A stretch of 64,000 nt of DNA from Streptomyces sp. NBC_01478 (GCF_036227225.1 NZ_CP109444.1:1736001-1800000); one strand, 5' to 3'; positions 41,690 to 49,636 are shown, counted from the first letter of the stretch. The notes: generated from the sequence alone by a model not told the origin. Made by a program: numbers and translations.

Positions 41690-42145
41690 TCAGCCGGCCG
41701 AGACGTTGGCGGTGATCAGCCGGAGGAGCTGCTTGGCCAGGGCGTCCTGGTCGGGGCTCAGGCCCATGGCGGCGCCGATGGCGAGAGGTACCGCGGCGGC
41801 CTGGTCCCGCATCCGCGCGCCGGCGCCGGTGAGGCGGATGGCGACCGAGCGTTCGTCGTCGCGGCGGCGTTCGCGGCGCAGCAGGCCGTTCGTCTCCAGC
41901 CGCTTCAGCAGCGGGGAGAGCGTGCTGGATTCCAGTTGGAGCGCGTTGCCCAGGTCCCGTACGGAGATCGAGTCCTGCTCCCAGAGGACGAGCATGACGA
42001 GGTACTGCGGATAGGTCAGGCCGAGTTCTTCCAGCAGCGGGCGGTAGCGGGCGGTCACCGCGCGGGAGGCCGCGTACAGCGCGAAGCACAACTGGTCGTC
42101 GAGGAGCAGCGATCCCTCGGCCGGTTCCGCGGCGGCTGGGCTCAT
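41690..42145 (-). CDS. MarR-family regulator, OhrR-like redox sensor
   Basis: A 151-residue winged-helix regulator. The N-terminal L-D-D-Q-L-C20-F-A-L-Y places a cysteine exactly where OhrR proteins carry the peroxide-sensing cysteine, and Y-x-x-x-L-x-x-L-G-L-T-Y-P-Q-Y-L-V matches OhrR closely. The recognition helix is L-E-S-S-T-L-S-P-L-L-K-R-L-E. OhrR normally represses an ohr peroxidase gene, but here the divergent gene is an alpha/beta hydrolase at 42289. Two adjacent palindromes in the 143-bp gap are probable binding sites. Confidence 0.87.
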   Translation of the reverse strand: MSPAAAEPAEGSLLLDDQLCFALYAASRAVTARYRPLLEELGLTYPQYLVMLVLWEQDSISVRDLGNALQLESSTLSPLLKRLETNGLLRRERRRDDERSVAIRLTGAGARMRDQAAAVPLAIGAAMGLSPDQDALAKQLLRLITANVSAG

Positions 42146-42227
42146 GGTGCGACTCCTCTCTTCGGCTCTCTCTTCAGGGCAATCACCACCTTATCGTTCA
42201 GGTCCGGTCGATTCTATAGAGCACGCT

Positions 42228-42258
42228 TAAGTTGTGCACGACTTAGTAGCGCGCTACT
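42228..42258. promoter_or_regulatory. Two abutting palindromes, probable OhrR-like operators
   Basis: TAAGTTGTGCACGACTTA (42228-42245) is an 18-bp palindrome with one mismatched pair, and AGTAGCGCGCTACT (42245-42258) is a perfect 14-bp palindrome sharing one base with it. Both lie in the promoter region between the divergent MarR-family gene (start 42145) and hydrolase gene (start 42289). Different half-sites suggest two binding modes or two regulators. Confidence 0.65.
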
Positions 42259-42288
42259 CTCATCTCATCCGTTCCGAAGGAGATCGTC

Positions 42289-43257
42289 ATGACCGACAGC
42301 ACCGCGCCCCGTCCCGTCCTCGAACCCGCCGCCCAGGCGTTCGTCGAGGCGACCGCGAACCCGCCGTACCTCTTCGACCTCGCCCCGGCGGAGGGCCGCA
42401 AGGCCGTCGACGAGGTCCAGTCCGGCGACATCGCCAAGCCCGCGGTCGACGAGGAGTGGATCACCGTGTCCGGCGGGCCCACCGGGCAGGTCAGGGCCCG
42501 TATCGTCCGCCCGGCCGGAGCGACCGGCACGCTTCCCGTGATCATCTACATCCACGGCGCCGGCTGGGTCTTCGGCAACGCCCACACCCACGACCGCCTG
42601 GTGCGCGAACTCGCCGTGGGCGCGCACGCCGCCGTGGTCTTCCCGGAGTACGACCTCTCGCCCGAGGTCCGCTACCCGGTCGCCATCGAGCAGAACTACA
42701 CGGTCGCCCAGTGGGTCGTGACGGAGGGCGCGGCCAAGGGCCTCGACGCCACCCGCATCGCCGTGGCCGGCGACTCGGTCGGCGGCAACATGAGCGCCGC
42801 GCTCACCCTCATGGCCAAGGAACGCGGTGACGTGCCGCTGCTCCAGCAGGTGCTGTTCTACCCCGTCACCGACGCGAGCTTCGACACGGCGTCGTACCAC
42901 CAGTTCGCGGAGGGCTACTTCCTGCGCCGTGACGGCATGCAGTGGTTCTGGGACCAGTACACGACCGACGAGGCCGAGCGCGCCCAGATCACCGCGTCCC
43001 CGCTGCGCGCCACGACCGACCAGCTCACCGGCCTGCCCCCGGCCCTCGTCATCACCGGCGAGGCCGACGTCCTCCGCGACGAGGGCGAGGCCTACGCCAA
43101 CAAGCTCCGCGAGGCCGGCGTCGCCGTCACCGCCGTCCGCTTCCAGGGCATCATCCACGACTTCGTCATGCTCAACGCCCTGCGCGAGACCCACGCCGCC
43201 CAGGCCGCCATCACACTGGCGATCGACACCCTGCGCAAGGCACTCGCGGCCGGCTGA
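42289..43257 (+). CDS. Alpha/beta hydrolase, hormone-sensitive-lipase-type esterase
   Basis: A 322-residue esterase. Oxyanion motif H-G-A-G-W near residue 86, nucleophile in G-D-S-V-G-G near residue 163, acid in T-G-E-A-D-V-L-R-D and histidine in I-I-H-D-F complete the triad of the HSL family (GDXG). A good ribosome site (AAGGAG) precedes the ATG. It is divergent from the OhrR-like gene and probably controlled by it, which would link an esterase to oxidative or phenolic stress. Confidence 0.9.
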   Translation: MTDSTAPRPVLEPAAQAFVEATANPPYLFDLAPAEGRKAVDEVQSGDIAKPAVDEEWITVSGGPTGQVRARIVRPAGATGTLPVIIYIHGAGWVFGNAHTHDRLVRELAVGAHAAVVFPEYDLSPEVRYPVAIEQNYTVAQWVVTEGAAKGLDATRIAVAGDSVGGNMSAALTLMAKERGDVPLLQQVLFYPVTDASFDTASYHQFAEGYFLRRDGMQWFWDQYTTDEAERAQITASPLRATTDQLTGLPPALVITGEADVLRDEGEAYANKLREAGVAVTAVRFQGIIHDFVMLNALRETHAAQAAITLAIDTLRKALAAG

Positions 43258-43686
43258 TCCAGGGGGCGTCTCCCTGCGCCTCGGTTACGTGGGGTGCCGC
43301 GAGCAGGGCGTGGGGGTACGGAGGCGCGGAGGCGCGGAGGCGCGGAGGCGCGGGCTAGCGTGTCGGCGCAGCACGGCCCACCCGTGTGCGGGGCGCGGCA
43401 CAGCCTGCTTCTCGAGGGAGGCGCGGGACACGTGCCGTTGCCTAGCGGGAACACCCGACACGTGCCGCTGTCTCACAGAGGGACTCGGCACAGCCCGCCC
43501 ACTCGCGGTAGCGACCCGGCATGCTCAACCCGGCTGGGAGCACCCGTCCCCCGGCGCAAGGCACTCACCGCCGACTGATCCACAGCCCGCCCACCTGCGG
43601 AAGCGCAACCCAGCCCACCTGCCGAGGGGGCACGGGACACGTGCCGCCCCACCTCCGACCACATTCCGTACGGCACACTCAGCCCC
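43258..43686. repeat. Intergenic mosaic of short dispersed repeats
   Basis: No gene. GACACGTGCCG occurs at 43427-43437, 43457-43467 and 43636-43646; CACAGCCCGCCCAC at 43489-43502 and 43581-43594, with a related piece near 43399. The segment 43554-43582 copies the end of the preceding hydrolase gene including its stop and trailing bases (43233-43261) with only three mismatches. The pattern suggests repeated local duplication. Confidence 0.7.
43321..43352. repeat. 8-bp tandem repeat, four copies
   Basis: GAGGCGCG is repeated four times without interruption at the start of the repeat-rich gap after the hydrolase gene. Not coding. Confidence 0.9.
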
Positions 43687-44427
43687 ATGGACACGGATGC
43701 GTTCGTACGGACCCTGGACCGGGAGGGTGGCCTGCTGGCCTCGGCCGCCGAGGTGGCGGGGGTCGGGACCGAGGTGCCGACCTGTCCGGGGTGGCGGGTG
43801 CGGGATCTGCTGCGGCACACGGGAATGGTGCACCGGTGGGCGGCCGGGTTCGTCGCCGAGGGGTACACCGCGTACCACCCCGACGGGGGCCTGCCCGATC
43901 TCGACGGGGCGGAGTTGGTGGCCTGGTTCCGGGCAGGGCACCGCGCCCTCGTGGACACCCTCGCCACCGCCCCGCCCGCCGTGGAGTGCCGGTATTTCCT
44001 GCCGGCGCCGTCGCCGCTCGCGTTCTGGGCCCGTCGGCAGGCGCACGAGACGACCGTGCACCGGGCCGACGCCGAGGCGGCACGCGGGGGCACGCCCGGC
44101 GATCTCGCGGCGGACTTCGCGGCCGACGGCATCGACGAGTTGCTCCGCGGATTCCACGCCCGCGGCAAGAGCAGGGTCCGCAGTGAGACAGCCCGAGTGC
44201 TGCGCGTGCGGGCGACGGACACGGACGACGCCACATGGACCGTACGACTGTCCCAGGAGCCGCCCGCCGCCGAGCGGGGCGGCACAGGGGAAGCCGACTG
44301 CGAACTGGCCGGTCCCGCCGGTCAGTTGTACCTCGCCCTGTGGAACCGGGCGCCGTATCCCACCGTCTCCGGTGACCCGTCGGTCGCCGCGCTGTGGCGG
44401 GAGAAGTCCGCCGTCACCTGGAGCTGA
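43687..44427 (+). CDS. Maleylpyruvate isomerase-family, mycothiol-dependent enzyme
   Basis: A 246-residue protein of the DinB/MDMPI fold. T-C-P-G-W-R-V-R-D-L-L-R-H-T-G near residue 35 and R-R-Q-A-H-E-T-T-V-H-R-A-D-A-E near residue 125 hold the histidines and glutamate of the metal site. A small C-terminal SCP2-like segment (C-E-L-A-G-P-A-G-Q-L-Y-L-A-L-W) follows. Family members use mycothiol, the actinobacterial thiol, for isomerisation or transfer; the substrate of this one is unknown. Confidence 0.85.
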   Translation: MDTDAFVRTLDREGGLLASAAEVAGVGTEVPTCPGWRVRDLLRHTGMVHRWAAGFVAEGYTAYHPDGGLPDLDGAELVAWFRAGHRALVDTLATAPPAVECRYFLPAPSPLAFWARRQAHETTVHRADAEAARGGTPGDLAADFAADGIDELLRGFHARGKSRVRSETARVLRVRATDTDDATWTVRLSQEPPAAERGGTGEADCELAGPAGQLYLALWNRAPYPTVSGDPSVAALWREKSAVTWS

Positions 44428-44434
44428 CGGACCG

Positions 44435-44812
44435 TCAGTCGCTCAGCATCTTCGTCAACACCGCGCGCTGCAACGGGAGTACCTCGCCGTGCAGCGTGCG
44501 CCCCTTGTCCGTGAGGGTCACACGGACGCCCCGCCGGTCCTCCGCGCACATGCCGCGCTCGACGAGACCGTCCTTCTCCAGCCGGGCGATCAGCCGGGAC
44601 AGCGCGCTCTGACTGAGGTGGACGCGCTCGGAGATCTCCTGGACGCGGAACGCGCACGACTCGCCGGACAGCACGTCCAGCACCTCGAAGTCACTGCCGC
44701 ACAGGCCGTGTTGATGCAGAGCACGGTCGAGTTCACACTGCGTGCGGGCATGCAGCGCCAGCATCTCCCGCCACTGGTCCACGAGCGCCTGCTCGGCCTT
44801 CTTCGCCGCCAT
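44435..44812 (-). CDS. MarR-family transcriptional regulator
   Basis: A 125-residue winged-helix repressor. The DNA-binding part reads I-S-E-R-V-H-L-S-Q-S-A-L-S-R-L-I-A-R-L-E-K-D-G-L-V, with the wing D-R-R-G-V-R-V. It is divergent from an MFS exporter (start 44900) across an 87-bp gap containing a TGCAT palindrome, the classic arrangement for a drug-pump repressor. Confidence 0.9.
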   Translation of the reverse strand: MAAKKAEQALVDQWREMLALHARTQCELDRALHQHGLCGSDFEVLDVLSGESCAFRVQEISERVHLSQSALSRLIARLEKDGLVERGMCAEDRRGVRVTLTDKGRTLHGEVLPLQRAVLTKMLSD

Positions 44813-44864
44813 GACAGCGCACCGTAGCAGAGAAACGAGTTTGTTGCATCGGAATTAAATGCCC

Positions 44865-44892
44865 TTGCATTCGATGCATGCGCATGTAGTCT
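44865..44892 (+). promoter_or_regulatory. MarR operator overlapping the promoter of a leaderless MFS gene
   Basis: TGCAT-TCG-ATGCA (44866-44878) is a perfect inverted repeat. TTGCAT (44865-44870) could act as -35 and TAGTCT (44887-44892) as -10, spaced 16 bp; the -10 ends seven bases before ATG 44900 and no Shine-Dalgarno lies between. A second, looser GCAT/ATGC pair occurs at about 44845-44862. Repressor binding would cover the -35. Confidence 0.6.
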
Positions 44893-44899
44893 CTGCCGC

Positions 44900-46390
44900 A
44901 TGACTTCTCCGCTCTCCCCTCCGGCGGCCGCCTCCTCGACGGTCCGCTGGACCCCCCGGCTGTGGGGCACCCTGCTGGTGCTCTGCGCCGCGATGTTCCT
45001 GGACGCGCTCGACGTGTCGATGGTCGGTGTCGCCCTGCCCTCCATCGGCTCCGAACTCGACCTCTCCACCTCGACACTCCAATGGATCGTCAGCGGCTAC
45101 ATCCTGGGCTACGGCGGGCTGCTCCTCCTGGGCGGCCGGACCGCCGACCTGCTGGGTCGGCGGCAGGTCTTCCTGGTCGCCCTGGGCGTCTTCGCGGTGG
45201 CCTCGCTGCTCGGCGGCCTCGTCGACTCGGGCCCGCTGCTGATCGCCAGCCGCTTCATCAAGGGCCTCAGCGCGGCCTTCACCGCACCGGCCGGCCTGTC
45301 GATCATCACGACGACCTTCGCCGAGGGCCCGCTGCGCAACCGCGCCCTGTCCATCTACACCACCTGCGCCGCCACCGGTTTCTCCATGGGCCTGGTGCTC
45401 TCCGGCCTGCTCACGGAGGCCAGTTGGCGCCTGACCATGCTGCTGCCCGCGCCGATCGCCCTGCTCGCGCTCCTCGACGGCCTGAAGCTGCTGCCGCGCA
45501 GCGAACGCGAGAAGGACCACAACGGCTACGACGTCCCGGGCGCGGTGCTCGGTACCGCGTCGATGCTGCTGCTGGTGTTCACCGTCGTACAGGCTCCCGA
45601 GGCCGGCTGGGCGTCGGCCCGAACTCTCCTGTCCTTCCTGGCCGTTGCCGTCCTGCTGACCGTCTTCGTATACGTCGAGCGGCGCTCCGCGGGGCCGTTG
45701 ATCCGGCTCGGTGTGCTGCGCTCCGGCAACCAGATCCGCGCCCAGCTCGGCGCGATGGCGTTCTTCGGGTCGTACGTCGGATTCCAGTTCCTCGTCACGC
45801 TGTACATGCAGTCGCTGCTCGGCTGGTCCGCGCTGCACACGGCGCTCGCCTTCCTGCCGGCCGGGGCCATGGTGGCGGTTTCCTCCACGAAGGTGGGCTC
45901 GATCGTCGACCGGTTCGGCACGCAGCGGCTGATCGCGACGGGCTTCGCGCTGATGGTCGTCGGGTACGCGCTGTTCCTGCGGGTCAGCCTCGATCCGGGG
46001 TACGCGGCGGTGATCCTGCCGTCGATGCTGCTGATCGGCGCGGCCTGCGCGCTGGTCTTCCCCTCGCTGAACATCCAGGCCACCAACGGGGTCGAGGACC
46101 ACGAACAGGGCATGGTCTCCGGGCTGTTGAACACCTCGGTGCAGGTGGGCGGCGCGATCTTCCTGGCCGTCGTCACGGCCGTGGTCACCGCGCACGCCCC
46201 GGAGCACGCCACCCCGCAGGGGGTGCTGGACAGTTACCGGCCCGGGCTCATCGTGGTGACGTTCATCGCGCTGGCCGGGCTGCTGATCACCCTGCCGGGG
46301 CTGCGCGGTCGGCGTGACCAACAGACCATCGTGGTCGCCAAGTCCACCGTGAAGGAGGCGGAGGCGGAGCGCGTGGCGCTGCGCGACTAG
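44900..46390 (+). CDS. MFS multidrug exporter (DHA2, 14 spans)
   Basis: A 496-residue antiporter. M-F-L-D-A-L-D-V-S-M-V-G-V-A-L-P is motif D1 in span 1, G-G-R-T-A-D-L-L-G-R-R-Q is motif A in the 2-3 loop, and G-F-S-M-G-L-V-L-S-G-L-L is motif C in span 5. Likely repressed by the divergent MarR protein and followed by a strong hairpin terminator. Confidence 0.9.
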   Translation: MTSPLSPPAAASSTVRWTPRLWGTLLVLCAAMFLDALDVSMVGVALPSIGSELDLSTSTLQWIVSGYILGYGGLLLLGGRTADLLGRRQVFLVALGVFAVASLLGGLVDSGPLLIASRFIKGLSAAFTAPAGLSIITTTFAEGPLRNRALSIYTTCAATGFSMGLVLSGLLTEASWRLTMLLPAPIALLALLDGLKLLPRSEREKDHNGYDVPGAVLGTASMLLLVFTVVQAPEAGWASARTLLSFLAVAVLLTVFVYVERRSAGPLIRLGVLRSGNQIRAQLGAMAFFGSYVGFQFLVTLYMQSLLGWSALHTALAFLPAGAMVAVSSTKVGSIVDRFGTQRLIATGFALMVVGYALFLRVSLDPGYAAVILPSMLLIGAACALVFPSLNIQATNGVEDHEQGMVSGLLNTSVQVGGAIFLAVVTAVVTAHAPEHATPQGVLDSYRPGLIVVTFIALAGLLITLPGLRGRRDQQTIVVAKSTVKEAEAERVALRD

Positions 46391-46410
46391 GGGGACGCCT
46401 CCCCGCGTGT

Positions 46411-46443
46411 GCGCCCGGCGGAGCCGATTGCTCCGCCGGGCGC
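46411..46443 (+). terminator. Hairpin terminator, 14-bp perfect stem
   Basis: GCGCCCGGCGGAGC (46411-46424) pairs exactly with 46430-46443 around the 5-nt loop CGATT, 20 bp after the MFS stop codon. There is no T-run, as is common for terminators in very GC-rich actinobacteria. Confidence 0.8.
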
Positions 46444-46469
46444 GCCCGTGTGAGACTTCCAGGGTGGAC

Positions 46470-46751
46470 ATGACCGGGGGTCGGCGCACACAGGCCGAGC
46501 GGGACGCGATGACCGTGGAGATCGGGTACGCGCTGGTCAGCGCGGCGTTCGTCGCGGCGGTGCTCTTCGGGGCCGTGGCCGGACCGGCGCTGCTGTTCGA
46601 ACTGCCGAGCGTCCTCGAGACGTTGCTGGTGCGCGGGGCACTCGTGCTCGCGCCGGTCGTGTTCCTCGTCCGGGTGGCGACCGTGCTGTACCGGTATCGG
46701 CAGGAGTCGGGTCAGCCCAGCCAGCCGGGGCGTACCAACCCCGACTCGTAG
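46470..46751 (+). CDS. Small two-span membrane protein (DUF6332-like)
   Basis: A 93-residue protein with a short charged N-terminus (R-R-T-Q-A-E-R-D-A-M-T-V-E-I-G-Y-A) and two hydrophobic spans (A-L-V-S-A-A-F-V-A-A-V-L-F-G-A and A-L-V-L-A-P-V-V-F-L-V), ending in a polar tail. I recall similar streptomycete proteins as DUF6332, function unknown. An in-frame GTG at 46464 is an alternative start. Its 3' end overlaps that of the convergent response-regulator gene by 40 bp. Confidence 0.7.
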   Translation: MTGGRRTQAERDAMTVEIGYALVSAAFVAAVLFGAVAGPALLFELPSVLETLLVRGALVLAPVVFLVRVATVLYRYRQESGQPSQPGRTNPDS

Positions 46752-47377
46752 GCCAGCACGACCAGTTGGGCCCGGTCCCGGGCGCCGAGCTTCACCATCG
46801 TGCGGCTGACGTGGGTCTTCGCGGTCAGCGGGCTGACGACCAGGCGGCGGGCGATCTCGTCGTTGGAGAGGCCGATGCCGACCAGGGCCATCACCTCCCG
46901 TTCCCGCTCGGTGAGTTGGGTGAGGGCGTCGGCAATCGCGGGTTCCTTGGAGCGGGCCGCGAACTCGGCGATCAGGCGGCGGGTCACCCCGGGCGAGAGC
47001 AGCGCGTCGCCCTCGACCACCGCCCTTACGGCGCGCAGGAGTTCGTCCGGTTCGGTGTCCTTGACCAGGAAGCCGGAGGCACCGGAGCGGATCGCCTCGA
47101 AGACGTACTCGTCGAGTTCGAAGGTCGTCAGCATGACCACCTTCACGTCTCCGAGGTCGCCGTCCCCGGTGATCCGGCGGGTCGCGGCCAAGCCGTCGAG
47201 CAGCGGCATGCGGATGTCCATCAGGACGACGTCGGGGCGCAGTTCGCGCACCTTGCGCACGGCCTCCTCGCCGTCGGAGGCCTCGCCCGCCACCTCGATG
47301 TCGGGCTGCGCGTCCAGCAGCGCCTTGAAGCCGGCCCGGACCAGGGCCTGGTCGTCGGCGAGCAGTACCCGGATCAC
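46712..47377 (-). CDS. NarL/LuxR-type response regulator
   Basis: A 221-residue two-component regulator. The receiver has the acidic pair D-D-Q near residue 8, the phosphoacceptor in V-V-L-M-D-I-R-M-P near residue 54 and the lysine in G-F-L-V-K-D. The C-terminal LuxR helix-turn-helix reads L-T-E-R-E-R-E-V-M-A-L-V-G-I-G-L-S-N-D-E-I-A. The GTG start at 47377 overlaps the kinase stop as GTGA, with GGAGG upstream. Confidence 0.93.
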   Translation of the reverse strand: MIRVLLADDQALVRAGFKALLDAQPDIEVAGEASDGEEAVRKVRELRPDVVLMDIRMPLLDGLAATRRITGDGDLGDVKVVMLTTFELDEYVFEAIRSGASGFLVKDTEPDELLRAVRAVVEGDALLSPGVTRRLIAEFAARSKEPAIADALTQLTEREREVMALVGIGLSNDEIARRLVVSPLTAKTHVSRTMVKLGARDRAQLVVLAYESGLVRPGWLG

Positions 47378-48579
47378 CGGTCGTCCTCCTTCGGCGTGAC
47401 CTTCAACGGCAGTACGGCGAGCACCCGGTAGCCGCCGTCCGGGCGCGGGCCCGCCTCGATCGTGCCACCGAGCGCGGCGGCCCGCTCCCGCATCCCGGCC
47501 AGCCCGTTTCCGCTGCCCCCGGCGTCCGCGCCGGTCGCAGGGCCGTCGTCGTCGATGCGCAGCCGTAGCGCACCGCCCTCGTGCGCGATGTGCACGCGCG
47601 CGTGCCGTGAACCGGAATGTCGTACGACATTGGTGAGGGCCTCCTGGACGACGCGGAAGGCGGCGAGGTCGGTGCCGGGCGGGAGGCGGGGCGGGGTTCC
47701 CTCGACCTCGACCGTGAGGCCGGCGCTCGCCGCCTGCTGCACCAGTTCGGGGAGCCGGTCGAGGCCGGGGGCCGGAGCGCGCGGGGCGTCGCCCTGGGTG
47801 CGCAGGCTGTCGAGGACCTGCCGGACCTCGCCGAGCGCCTCCTTGCTGGCGGCCTTGATGGTGGTGAGGGCCGTACGGGCCTGCTCGGGGTCGGAGTCCA
47901 GGAGGGCGAGGCCGACGCCCGCCTGGACGTTGATGACGGAGATGCTGTGCGCGAGGACGTCGTGCAGTTCGCGGGCCATCCGCAGCCGTTCCTCGTCGGC
48001 GCGGCGGCGGGCCGCCTGGGCGCGCTCGGCGCGGTCCCGGGCCCACTGCTCGCGGCGGGTGCGGGCCAGTTCGGAGACCGCGGCGACGGCCACCACCCAG
48101 GTGGCGACGGCCAGTTCACGGCCCCACGGCATGGCGTGGTCGTGCTGTGGGGGCAGCCAGCGGTAGAGCCAGTGCGCGACCAGGAGGTGCGAAGCCCAGA
48201 GCGCGCCGAGCGCGGACCAGGCCGCCCACCGGCGTCCCGCGACGAGCGCGCTGAAGCAGGCCAGCGCGACGGGCAGGAAGACGGGGCCGTACGCGTATCC
48301 GGCGCCGAAGTAGAGCACGGCGGCGAGCACGGTCCCGAAGGCCACCCCCACGGGGTACCGGTGGCGCCACAGGAGCAGCACCGATCCGCCGACGAGCAGC
48401 ACGCGCGCGTAGAGGTCGAGCGGGACGCGGTCCGACTGGCTGTGCGAGGCGAAGTTGCTGCCGATCAGCACGAACACGGTGACCGGCAGCGTGGACCGCC
48501 ACGGCCACCGCGTCGGGGCCTCCGCCCCACCGCGCCACCACTGGGGCGGTCCCCCACCGCGCACGCGCTGCTCGTCCAT
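47374..48579 (-). CDS. DesK/NarL-type sensor histidine kinase
   Basis: A 401-residue kinase. Four to five membrane spans occupy roughly residues 30-170 with no large extracytoplasmic sensor loop, suggesting membrane or intramembrane sensing. A coiled region leads into the HisKA_3 box R-E-L-H-D-V-L-A-H-S, followed by the ATPase boxes E-A-L-T-N-V-V-R-H (N box) and G-N-G-L-A-G-M-R-E-R (G box). The M-D-E-Q start at 48579 is preferred to ATG 48600. Signal unknown. The product should phosphorylate the overlapping downstream regulator. Confidence 0.92.
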   Translation of the reverse strand: MDEQRVRGGGPPQWWRGGAEAPTRWPWRSTLPVTVFVLIGSNFASHSQSDRVPLDLYARVLLVGGSVLLLWRHRYPVGVAFGTVLAAVLYFGAGYAYGPVFLPVALACFSALVAGRRWAAWSALGALWASHLLVAHWLYRWLPPQHDHAMPWGRELAVATWVVAVAAVSELARTRREQWARDRAERAQAARRRADEERLRMARELHDVLAHSISVINVQAGVGLALLDSDPEQARTALTTIKAASKEALGEVRQVLDSLRTQGDAPRAPAPGLDRLPELVQQAASAGLTVEVEGTPPRLPPGTDLAAFRVVQEALTNVVRHSGSRHARVHIAHEGGALRLRIDDDGPATGADAGGSGNGLAGMRERAAALGGTIEAGPRPDGGYRVLAVLPLKVTPKEDDR

Positions 48580-48688
48580 GCACGTCACGCTAGACGCCAC
48601 GCGGCACCGGCGGCGTCAGCCGGACGGGGCGATCACACGTACTCCCCGGGGAGTACGAAGCGGTACCCATGAACTCCGGTCCACTGAA

Positions 48689-48745
48689 GCGCCCCTGAAA
48701 GGGGCGCGGGGAACTGCGCGACCAGCCCCCACCGAACCCGCAGAC
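48689..48745. repeat. Streptomycete-type intergenic repeat with hairpin
   Basis: GCGCCCCT-GAA-AGGGGCGC (48689-48707) is a perfect 8-bp-stem hairpin, followed by GGGGAACTGCGCGACCAGCC. I recognise this combination from many Streptomyces intergenic regions. Here it lies between the stop of the TetR gene (48772) and the start of the kinase gene (48579), both on the minus strand, and may end TetR transcription. Confidence 0.75.
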
Positions 48746-48771
48746 AAAGAACCACGCACCCGGCGGAGCAA

Positions 48772-49464
48772 TCACACGTCCGCGAGCCCCACCCCAAGCG
48801 CGAGCCGTCGTACCGCATGACGGAAGAAAAACTCACGGTCCTCCACCACCCGGCGGAACTGACCGAAAAGCTCGAAGCTGACCAGTCCGTACAACTCGGC
48901 CCACGCGGCGACCAGGGCCACGGCCACCCCGGGCGGCAGGTCCCCGGCGAAGTCCGCGACCATCCGCTCCGCCTCGGGGTGGAGGTCGGTCGGCAACGGA
49001 GGCTCGGTCAGGGTGCCGCCGCGGTGGGCGTCCCGCGCGATGCCGATGAGGAGAAGGGCAACACGCGCGGCCGACGGGACGGTGGTCTCGGGGGCGACGT
49101 ACCCCGGGACCGGCGAGCCGTAGATCAGGGCGTACTCGTGCGGGTGCGCAAGTGCCCACTCGCGTACCGCCTCGCACACGGCGATCCAGCGCCGCAGCGG
49201 GCCCGCGTCCGCGACCTGGGAGTGCGCCGTCTCCGCGGTCTCGCCGACCGAGTCGTACGCGTCGATGATGAGGGCGGTCAGCAGGTCGTCGCGGCTGGGG
49301 AAGTACCGGTACAGGGCGGAGGAGACCATGCCCAGTTCACGGGCCACGGCGCGCAGCGAGAGCTTCGAGGCGCCCTCGGCGGCGAGCTGTCTGCGTGCCT
49401 CGTCCTTGATGGCCGCGGTGACCTCGATCCTGGCTCGGGCGCGGGCGCCTTGTGTGGTGCTCAT
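48772..49464 (-). CDS. TetR-family transcriptional regulator
   Basis: A 230-residue repressor. The helix-turn-helix is L-R-A-V-A-R-E-L-G-M-V-S-S-A-L-Y-R-Y-F-P-S-R-D-D-L near residue 45; the C-terminal domain has the E-L-Y-G-L-V-S-F-E-L-F-G-Q-F segment typical of the TetR_C_13-like/WHG group. It is divergent from an F420-type oxidoreductase gene, and the 172-bp gap contains an array of 19-bp repeats with GAGC-N3-GCTC cores, which are the likely binding sites. Confidence 0.88.
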   Translation of the reverse strand: MSTTQGARARARIEVTAAIKDEARRQLAAEGASKLSLRAVARELGMVSSALYRYFPSRDDLLTALIIDAYDSVGETAETAHSQVADAGPLRRWIAVCEAVREWALAHPHEYALIYGSPVPGYVAPETTVPSAARVALLLIGIARDAHRGGTLTEPPLPTDLHPEAERMVADFAGDLPPGVAVALVAAWAELYGLVSFELFGQFRRVVEDREFFFRHAVRRLALGVGLADV

Positions 49465-49487
49465 ACGAGCCAGTGTGGCACGGAATC

Positions 49488-49618
49488 AGAGCAGCGCACA
49501 CAAACGAGAGCGGCGAACAAAAAAGAGAGCACCGCTCTTGCATTGAGTCGGCAAGCCGATGCAGACTGTTCCCGAGAGCGAGAGCAGTGCTCACAAATGG
49601 GAGCCGCGCTCTCCGAAA
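49488..49618. promoter_or_regulatory. Array of five 19-bp repeats with GAGC-N3-GCTC cores
   Basis: Three 19-bp units run head to tail at 49488-49544 and two more at 49581-49618. The cores are GAGCAGCGCAC, GAGCGGCGAAC, GAGCACCGCTC, GAGCAGTGCTC and GAGCCGCGCTC; the last three are perfect palindromes around three bases, the first two decayed on the right side. Units 1, 2 and 4 continue with ACACAAA, ACAAAAA or ACAAA. The array fills the divergent promoter between the TetR gene and the oxidoreductase gene, whose ATG is at 49637. It is probably a multi-site operator. Confidence 0.7.
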
Positions 49619-49636
49619 CGAAACCGAGGAGTGGTC

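Noticed and set aside
43427..43646. CRISPR-like spaced repeats (GACACGTGCCG)
   Set aside because: Only three short copies with unequal spacing (30 and 179 bp) and no cas genes.
44855..46489. 544-residue minus-strand open frame opposite the third MFS exporter
   Set aside because: Shadow frame with strongly biased His/Asp/Arg/Gln composition and no hydrophobic segments or motifs.
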